In this document: in pieces, positions 5,092 to 9,723 of the stretch
How the letters are laid out: every line of letters begins with the position of its first letter
Numbering within the stretch: the stretch's first letter is position 1
DNA from: Candidatus Sodaliphilus limicaballi
GTDB taxonomy: Bacteria; Bacteroidota; Bacteroidia; Bacteroidales; Muribaculaceae
Assembly: GCA_018065815.1 (NCBI GenBank)
Contig: JAGHSP010000295.1
Span: 1 to 9,723 of the forward strand
Length of the DNA stretch: 9,723 nt
Reading direction: 5' to 3'
Notes under the pieces: generated by a model
Database searches by the model: none
Seen by the model: only the letters and a program-made list of their open reading frames with translations
What the model was told of the DNA's origin: nothing
Made by a program: the position numbers and the translations under genes

Positions 5092-5862
5092 TTAGGCGTT
5101 CTTTGCGTCGGCTTCGCTCACGCCTGCCAGAGCGGGGTCAACCAAGATGCGTCCGCAATACTCACACACGATGATTTTCTTGTGCATCTTGATTTCCATC
5201 TGGCGCTGTGCGGGGATGCGGTTGAAGCAACCACCGCAGGCGTTGCGCTGTACATAGACGATACCCAGACCGTTGCGAGCGTTCTTGCGAATGCGCTTGA
5301 AGGCGGTGAGGAGGCGAGCTTCAATCTTGTTCTCGAGCTTCTTGGCCTGCTCGCGCAGTTTCTCCTCGTCTTGCTTGGTCTCTGAAACGATTTCGCTCAA
5401 TTCGGCAGTCTTCTCGGTCAGTACGTGCTCGTCGTCGTCGAGTTGCTCGTTGACCTTGATGATTTCAGCCTTCACGCGCTCAATCTTCTCGTTGGCTTCG
5501 CGTATTTTCTTATCGGCGAGTTCGACATTGAGTCTAGCATACTCAATTTCCTTGGTGAGGTTGTCATACTCGCGGTTGTTGCGCACGCGGTCGAGGTCGG
5601 CTGTGTACTTGTCGATGAGGGCGAGGTTGTTATCGCGTTCACCCTGCTGGTAGTTGATTTCCTCGTTGAAGCCCACGATGTCTTCTTCAAACTTCGCGAT
5701 GCGAGTGTGGAGACCGGCGATACCGTCCTCGAGGTCTTGAACTTCAAGGGGAAGCTCGCCACGCAGGGTCTTGATGCGGTCAACTTCTGAAAGGATTTTC
5801 TGCAGGTGATAGAGCGCTTTCAGGCGGTCCTCTACCGACATTTCTTTTTCTTGTCTAGCCAT
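5092..5862 (-). CDS. Coiled-coil protein with C-terminal C4 zinc ribbon
   Basis: This 256-residue cytoplasmic protein has a long charged heptad-like helical region at about 10-195, mostly Glu/Lys/Asp/Arg with regularly spaced Leu, Ile and Val. It is followed by a zinc ribbon with Cys209, Cys212 (CGGC) and Cys233, Cys236 (CEYC). This is the layout of the C4-type zinc-ribbon family PF02591, whose members form a helical hairpin resembling nucleic-acid or RNA-polymerase-associated factors; the function in Bacteroidota is not established. The ATG at 5862 is 9 bases after the Nif3-family stop, so it is certainly in the same transcriptional unit. This neighbour pairing with Nif3 is one I recognise from Bacteroidota. 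All four cysteines are intact and the length is normal. Confidence 0.9.
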   Translation of the reverse strand: MARQEKEMSVEDRLKALYHLQKILSEVDRIKTLRGELPLEVQDLEDGIAGLHTRIAKFEEDIVGFNEEINYQQGERDNNLALIDKYTADLDRVRNNREYDNLTKEIEYARLNVELADKKIREANEKIERVKAEIIKVNEQLDDDEHVLTEKTAELSEIVSETKQDEEKLREQAKKLENKIEARLLTAFKRIRKNARNGLGIVYVQRNACGGCFNRIPAQRQMEIKMHKKIIVCEYCGRILVDPALAGVSEADAKNA

Positions 5863-5871
5863 AAATGTTGT

Positions 5872-6678
5872 TTATATGTAGAATTGAATCTGATTTTTTT
5901 CGTTTTTTGCAAAAGCGACTGCAAAGTTAGGATTTTTTTCTTGAATAATCTCTAAAAAAATCTCTTTTGTGTAGTGCTCGCTCTCGTAGTGCCCTATGTC
6001 GGCCATGAGAATCTCGCGGTTGTGGTCGAGAAAATCGTGATACCTCAGGTCGGCAGTGACAAAGACGTCGGCATTGCAGCTCACGGCCTTGTCAACGAGG
6101 AACCCTCCGGCTCCGCCACACAGTGCCACGCGGGTGATGGTCTTGTCAGTGCATCCGCTGTAGCGCACCGCTCCCACCTCGAAGGTGTCTTTGAGCAGCT
6201 TGAGGAAGAGGGGCGCCGGCATGGGCGTGACATTGCCCACCACGCCGCATCCTGCCAGGACGGGCATGCCGTCGGCAAGCGTGTCGCCAGTGGGATGTGG
6301 ATCCAGGATGGTCACGTCGGTCATTCCCAGCTTGCTTGCCATGCGCCACGACACGCCGCCGGGCGTGTTGTCCATGTTGGTGTGGGCGCAGTAGATGTTG
6401 ATGTCGTGCTTGATGGCGCGTGCCACAATGCTCTCGACGATGGTGCGTCCGGTGATTTTCTTGAGTCCGCGGAAGATGAGCGGGTGATGAGAGATAATGA
6501 GGTTATAACCGCCCTCGATGGCTTCATCGACGATGTCGAGCGACACATCGGTGCACAGCAGGATGCCCTTGACGGTGTCGTCAAGGCATCCCACCTGCAT
6601 GCCGGCGTTGTCATAATCTTCTTGCATGTGCAGCGGCGCGCGCTGCTCTATCATGCTTGCGATATCTCTTATCTTCAT
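5872..6678 (-). CDS. Nif3-like dinuclear metal-centre protein (NIF3/YbgI family)
   Basis: This 268-residue member of the NIF3/YbgI/YqfO family forms, in known structures, a hexameric ring with two metal ions per subunit. A GTP cyclohydrolase I type 2 label is often attached, but the physiological role is unresolved. Motifs: DYDNAGMQVG (21-30), SHHPLIF (63-69) with metal ligands His64 and His65, AHTNMD (98-103) with Asp103, TADLRYHDFLDH (208-219), and GHYESE (229-234) with probable ligands His230 and Glu234. The length is that of the short form, without the PII/CutA-like insert of about 100 residues seen in longer Gram-positive members. The start at 6678 gives MKIRDIASMIEQ, typical of the family. 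It lies 36 bases downstream of aspS and 9 bases upstream of the zinc-ribbon gene. Confidence 0.93.
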   Translation of the reverse strand: MKIRDIASMIEQRAPLHMQEDYDNAGMQVGCLDDTVKGILLCTDVSLDIVDEAIEGGYNLIISHHPLIFRGLKKITGRTIVESIVARAIKHDINIYCAHTNMDNTPGGVSWRMASKLGMTDVTILDPHPTGDTLADGMPVLAGCGVVGNVTPMPAPLFLKLLKDTFEVGAVRYSGCTDKTITRVALCGGAGGFLVDKAVSCNADVFVTADLRYHDFLDHNREILMADIGHYESEHYTKEIFLEIIQEKNPNFAVAFAKNEKNQIQFYI

Positions 6679-6714
6679 TGCGTTGTGTTGCAGTCTGTTG
6701 TCGAGGCCTGCTGA

Positions 6715-8478
6715 TTAAGCCTCGGGGGTTCTCAAGTCGAGCAGCAGCTCGTCGAGCTGTGCCTGGTCGATGGCGCTGGGAGCGTCGAGCATCACGTCGC
6801 GACCGCTGTTGTTCTTGGGGAATGCGATGCAGTCACGTATGCTGTCGAGGCCGGCCATGATCGAAACAAAGCGGTCGAGACCGAATGCGAGACCTGCGTG
6901 AGGGGGTGCACCATACTTGAAGGCATTGATCAGGAAGCCGAACTGTGCCATAGCCTTCTCGGGGGTGAATCCGAGCACCTCAAACATCTTAGCCTGCAAC
7001 TTGCCGTCGTGGATACGGAGGCTGCCGCCGCCCACCTCGATGCCGTTGCACACGAAGTCGTAGGCCATAGCGCGCACCTTGGCAGGATCAGTGTCGAGCA
7101 AGGGTATATCCTCGGGGTTGGGCTTTGTGAACGGGTGGTGTGTTGACATGAGGCGCTGTTCCTCTTCGCTCCACTCAAACAAGGGGAAGTCAACAATCCA
7201 CAGGCACTCAAACTTGTCCTTGTCGCGCAGACCCAGGCGCTCGCCCATTTCGAGACGCAGCGAGCACAGCTGCACGCGAGTCTTGTTGGCATTGTCGCCG
7301 CTCAAGATGAGCACGAGGTCGCCGTCCTTTGCACCCATAGCCTCCTTAACCTCGAGCAACTGCTCGGGAGTGTAGAACTTGTCGATGCTTGACTTGATAG
7401 TGCCGTCGGCATTATACTTGATGTAAACAAGACCCTTGGCACCCACCTGCGGACGCTTCACGAAGTTAGTGAGTTCATCGAGCTGCTTGCGTGAATAGTC
7501 GGCACAGCCGGGAACGCAGATACCGCCTATGTAGGCAGCCTCGTTGAACACGGCGAAGTCGGCCTTGCCGGCAAATGTGTCCTTGAGTTCAACGAATGTC
7601 ATGCCAAATCGCAAGTCGGGCTTGTCGCTACCATAGAGACGCATAGCGTCGTGCCATGTCATCTGCTGGAGCTTCTCGGGCAGCTCAACGCCACGCACCT
7701 CCTTGAACAGGTGGCGAGCCATTCCCTCAAATACCTCGATTACATCCTCCTGGTCAACGTAGCTCATCTCGCAGTCGATCTGGGTGAACTCGGGCTGACG
7801 GTCGGCGCGCAGGTCCTCATCGCGGAAGCACTTTGCAATCTGGAAGTAACGGTCGAAACCGGCAACCATGAGCAGCTGCTTGAGCGTCTGGGGGCTCTGG
7901 GGCAGAGCGTAGAACTGACCAGGGTTCATGCGAGAGGGAACCACGAAGTCACGTGCGCCCTCGGGAGTAGAACCGATGAGAATGGGAGTCTCAACCTCGA
8001 TGAAGTCGCGAGAGTCGAGGAAGTTGCGAATGAGGATAGTCATGCGGTGACGCAGTTCGAGGTTCTTGCGCACGGCGTTGCGGCGCAGGTCCAGGTAACG
8101 GTATTTCATGCGCAGGTCGTCGCCGCCGTCGGTGTTGTCCTCGATAGTGAAAGGAGGAGTGGCGCTCTCGTTGAGCACGTTGAGTTCCTGAGCGATAATC
8201 TCGATGTCGCCGGTGGGAATGTTGGCATTCTTGCTAGAACGTTCCTCAACCTTACCAGTGATCTGCACAACGAATTCACGACCCAGGTGATTTGCAGCCT
8301 CACACAGAGGAGCATTAACCTCGTTGTTGAACACGATTTGTGTGATACCGTAACGGTCGCGCAAGTCCACAAATGTCATGCCGCCCATCTTGCGGGTGCG
8401 CTGCACCCATCCTGCCAGGGTAACTACTTCGCCCACATTGGCTTGGCGAAGCTCACCACATGTTTTAGTTCTGTACAT
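6715..8478 (-). CDS. aspS: Aspartyl-tRNA synthetase, bacterial type
   Basis: AspRS charges tRNA-Asp with aspartate using ATP. The 587-residue length matches full-length bacterial enzymes. In order: an N-terminal OB-fold anticodon-binding domain (about 1-110, GWVQRTRKMGGMTFVDLRDRYG), class II motif 1 with ETPIL (163-167) and the flipping-loop region STPEGARDF, QSPQ (194-197), motif 2 FRDEDLRADRQPEFTQID (218-235), the inserted GAD domain (roughly 285-420), and motif 3 GLAFGLDRF (529-537). The catalytic core looks intact. The open frame continues upstream to a TTG at 8568, but the ATG at 8478 gives the family start MYRTKTCGELR and lies about 90 bases after the predicted transcript start. It is first in a leftward operon with the Nif3 and zinc-ribbon genes, and divergent from tRNA-Pro. 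Confidence 0.97.
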   Translation of the reverse strand: MYRTKTCGELRQANVGEVVTLAGWVQRTRKMGGMTFVDLRDRYGITQIVFNNEVNAPLCEAANHLGREFVVQITGKVEERSSKNANIPTGDIEIIAQELNVLNESATPPFTIEDNTDGGDDLRMKYRYLDLRRNAVRKNLELRHRMTILIRNFLDSRDFIEVETPILIGSTPEGARDFVVPSRMNPGQFYALPQSPQTLKQLLMVAGFDRYFQIAKCFRDEDLRADRQPEFTQIDCEMSYVDQEDVIEVFEGMARHLFKEVRGVELPEKLQQMTWHDAMRLYGSDKPDLRFGMTFVELKDTFAGKADFAVFNEAAYIGGICVPGCADYSRKQLDELTNFVKRPQVGAKGLVYIKYNADGTIKSSIDKFYTPEQLLEVKEAMGAKDGDLVLILSGDNANKTRVQLCSLRLEMGERLGLRDKDKFECLWIVDFPLFEWSEEEQRLMSTHHPFTKPNPEDIPLLDTDPAKVRAMAYDFVCNGIEVGGGSLRIHDGKLQAKMFEVLGFTPEKAMAQFGFLINAFKYGAPPHAGLAFGLDRFVSIMAGLDSIRDCIAFPKNNSGRDVMLDAPSAIDQAQLDELLLDLRTPEA

Positions 8479-8572
8479 AGTGTAGTTATATAATTGTTTA
8501 ATTTTGAATCGTTCAGCGGTATGGTGTGCCCATGCCACGCGTAGGCGCGAGGTTGCACACGTTACCAAATTG

Positions 8573-8580
8573 CAAAGTTA
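8573..8580 (-). promoter_or_regulatory. -7 box of the aspS operon
   Basis: TAACTTTG on the minus strand matches the -7 consensus TAnnTTTG. No TTTG is found 19-21 bases upstream, so the -33 half is weak. Transcription from here would start near 8567 and leave a leader of about 89 bases before the aspS ATG. Confidence 0.5.
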
Positions 8581-8653
8581 CTACATTTCGCTCACATTGT
8601 CGTTCATTTTTGCAATAAAAATGGAGCAAAATAGCAAAAAACTAGAAAAAACA

Positions 8654-8684
8654 TTTGGTGTTAAGAAAAAAAGGCGTACCTTTG
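8654..8684 (+). promoter_or_regulatory. Consensus promoter of tRNA-Pro
   Basis: The -33 box TTTG (8654-8657) and -7 box TACCTTTG (8677-8684) are 19 bases apart. Transcription should begin near 8690, giving a 5' extension of about 24 bases before the mature tRNA. The promoter is divergent from that of aspS, and the two -7 boxes are about 100 bases apart. Confidence 0.85.
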
Positions 8685-8713
8685 CAGTCGCTAAACTGGA
8701 AATAATCCATTTT

Positions 8714-8788
8714 CGGGGTGTAGCGCAGTCCGGTTAGCGCGCCTGCTTTGGGAGCAGGAGGTCCCTGGTTCGAATCCAGGTACCCCGA
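8714..8788 (+). tRNA. tRNA-Pro(UGG)
   Basis: The cloverleaf is complete. The acceptor stem CGGGGTG (8714-8720) pairs with TACCCCG (8781-8787, one G:T), and A8788 is the discriminator. The D-loop region has AGTCCGGTTAGCGC. The anticodon stem CCTGC/GCAGG encloses TTTGGGA with anticodon TGG at 8749-8751. The T arm is CCTGG-TTCGAAT-CCAGG. The 3' CCA is not encoded (ACG follows), so it must be added after transcription. UGG can read all proline codons with suitable modification. Confidence 0.97.
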
Positions 8789-8792
8789 CGTA

Positions 8793-8826
8793 AAGCCAAT
8801 CAGTCACAACGACTGGTTGGCTTTTT
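8793..8826 (+). terminator. Intrinsic terminator of tRNA-Pro
   Basis: AAGCCAATCAGTC (8793-8805) pairs with GACTGGTTGGCTT (8811-8823) over 13 bp with one G:T pair and a 5-base loop. The run TTTTT (8822-8826) follows. It begins 4 bases after the tRNA, so the tRNA is a single-gene transcript. Confidence 0.92.
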
Positions 8827-8916
8827 CGTTATCCCCCCGGTGTGCTTACATCAAAAATACACCATAATTAATTGAAAAATACTGCCAAAGGAGATGTGTT
8901 TGTCAAATTTTATTGC

Positions 8917-8924
8917 TACCTTTG
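8917..8924 (+). promoter_or_regulatory. Possible -7 box of the secreted-protein gene
   Basis: TACCTTTG matches TAnnTTTG exactly, but the only nearby TTTG (8899-8902) is 14 bases upstream, too close for a standard -33 box. If used, transcription would begin near 8930 and the leader would be about 120 bases. Confidence 0.45.
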
Positions 8925-8957
8925 CCATGTCATGCCATGTTTAGCTTGTTTTGATTT

Positions 8958-9020
8958 TGCAACACCAGGGTGAGCGATAAACCTGGCAAGGCAACATTCC
9001 AGGCAATTTTGTTGCTCTGG
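8958..9020 (+). promoter_or_regulatory. Structured 5' leader with competing hairpins
   Basis: CCAGG (8965-8969), CCTGG (8982-8986), CCAGG (8999-9003) and CTGG (9017-9020) alternate, so the second can pair with the first or the third, and the third with the second or fourth. GCAACA (8991-8996) can also pair with TGTTGC (9010-9015), which conflicts with none of the first pair. Mutually exclusive stems in a leader can act as a switch, but the stems are short and no riboswitch class is recognised. Confidence 0.3.
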
Positions 9021-9050
9021 ACATTATAAAACTATTAACCGGAATTAAGG

Positions 9051-9723
9051 ATGAAACATTTCAGATTTACAATCATCACAGCACTCGCAATGCTGTTGAC
9101 ATGCTCGGTAACAGCCCATGCAGCGACACCGGCAAAGAAAGCCACCAAGAAAGTCACTAACACGATGGGCAAGAACGCCCCCACAGCCGGATGCGCCGTA
9201 ACTAATGCCAAGGCAATCGACATGGGGCTGCCCAGCGGCACACTGTGGGCCGACCGCAACGTGGGCGCGGAGGCTCCCGAGGCCTATGGCGGGCTCTATC
9301 GCTACGGCAACAAGGGCAACATGGGTGGCAAGGGATGCCCCAAAGAGAACATCAGCGGCACCAAACTCGACGTCGCAACCATCAAGATGGGTAAGAACTG
9401 GCGCATGCCCACAGCAGCCGAAATCACCGAACTGTGGGAAAACTGCACACACGAGTTTGACGTAGTCAAGAACCAACCAGGATTCCGTCTGCGCGGGCCC
9501 AACGGCAACTGCATCTTCCTGCCCCTCACCGGCCTGATGTACAACTACGGCCGCAGTCAAGCAGGACAATGCGCTTTCTACCAGACAGGCGAAATCACCG
9601 ACAGCTGGATGTACCAAGTGGGGTTCGAGGCCGTAACGCTCAACCTGTGGCAACAAGATGACGACACCTTCAAGTGCCAGATAGGTTCAGAGTCGCCAGG
9701 CTCTGGATGCCCCATCCGCGCCG
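9051..9723 (+). CDS. Secreted protein, Fibrobacter succinogenes major paralogous domain type (partial at 3' end)
   Basis: The frame is open from the ATG at 9051 to the window edge, giving 224 visible residues; the end is missing. A signal peptide (MKHFRF, hydrophobic core, cleavage after AHA at residue 24) is followed by a Lys/Thr/Ala-rich stretch (25-40). The domain then follows the pattern of the Fib_succ_major/DUF1566-like family: DMGLPSGTLWADRNVGAEAPEAYGG (57-81), GKNWRMPTAAEITELWENC (114-132), GFRLRGPNGNCIFLPLTG (144-161), and SGCPIRA at the edge, where relatives end with a similar V-R-P-V motif. The stop is therefore probably only a few codons beyond the window. The family is abundant in gut Bacteroidota, exported, and of unknown function; the fold is thought to resemble C-type lectins. 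A lipoprotein is unlikely because Cys18 follows Thr rather than a small lipobox residue. Confidence 0.8.
   Translation, partial: MKHFRFTIITALAMLLTCSVTAHAATPAKKATKKVTNTMGKNAPTAGCAVTNAKAIDMGLPSGTLWADRNVGAEAPEAYGGLYRYGNKGNMGGKGCPKENISGTKLDVATIKMGKNWRMPTAAEITELWENCTHEFDVVKNQPGFRLRGPNGNCIFLPLTGLMYNYGRSQAGQCAFYQTGEITDSWMYQVGFEAVTLNLWQQDDDTFKCQIGSESPGSGCPIRA

Noticed and set aside
5974..6714. 246-codon plus-strand frame antisense to the Nif3-family gene
   Set aside because: The composition is Val/His/Asp-rich without domains, and the opposite frame carries all the Nif3 metal-binding motifs.
7651..8493. 280-codon plus-strand frame antisense to aspS
   Set aside because: It covers highly conserved AspRS motifs on the other strand, has no promoter or family signature, and is a shadow of aspS.
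8714..8826. tRNA-Pro as an integration site for a mobile element
   Set aside because: The tRNA is complete with its own promoter and terminator. I see no integrase gene and no repeated copy of the tRNA 3' end in the window.
9045..9656. 203-codon minus-strand frame opposite the last gene
   Set aside because: The plus-strand frame has a signal peptide and the Fib_succ_major-type motifs and runs open to the edge. The minus frame lacks recognisable features.

Overview
The window reads as an ordinary, gene-dense chromosomal segment from a Bacteroidota bacterium, most likely order Bacteroidales (Prevotella-like or Muribaculaceae-like). The main evidence is promoter grammar: several gene starts have the Bacteroidota -7 box TAnnTTTG, twice with a TTTG -33 box at 19-20 bases (upstream of the gene at 3082 and of the tRNA at 8714), and Shine-Dalgarno sequences are weak or absent. 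The protein families agree: a GYF_2-domain membrane protein, a DUF2179-type YitT protein, a small outer-membrane beta-barrel ending in Phe, and a secreted protein of the Fibrobacter succinogenes major paralogous domain type. Family names come from recognising motifs by eye; no database was searched.

Layout: 1-309 is non-coding and dense in palindromes and short repeats. A membrane-anchored alpha/beta hydrolase (310-1254, +) converges on a YitT-family/beta-barrel pair (2952 to 1502, -), with three hairpins in between. A strong promoter at 3025-3056 reads rightward into a small PF04020 membrane protein (3082-3453) and a GYF_2/proline-rich/membrane protein (3478-4149). That pair converges on thymidine kinase tdk (4853 to 4230, -), and the two directions share a bidirectional terminator with a perfect 16-bp stem (4164-4212). 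From 8478 leftward lie aspS, a Nif3-family protein and a coiled-coil/C4 zinc-ribbon protein, spaced 36 and 9 bases apart and probably one operon. A 238-bp gap with nested inverted repeats separates this operon from tdk. To the right, a divergent promoter region serves aspS (-) and tRNA-Pro(UGG) (+). The tRNA has its own terminator. The last gene (9051 to the window edge, +) is secreted and has an approximately 120-base leader that can form competing hairpins.

Functionally most of this is housekeeping: translation (aspS, tRNA-Pro), thymidine salvage (tdk), a conserved metal-binding protein (Nif3) and membrane or envelope proteins of poorly known role. I see no transposase, phage, CRISPR, restriction, toxin-antitoxin or biosynthetic cluster, and no convincing undescribed multi-gene system. 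The items most worth a second look are non-coding: operator-like palindromes, a dispersed element around the hydrolase gene, the stem-loop cluster upstream of tdk, and the structured leader of the last gene.
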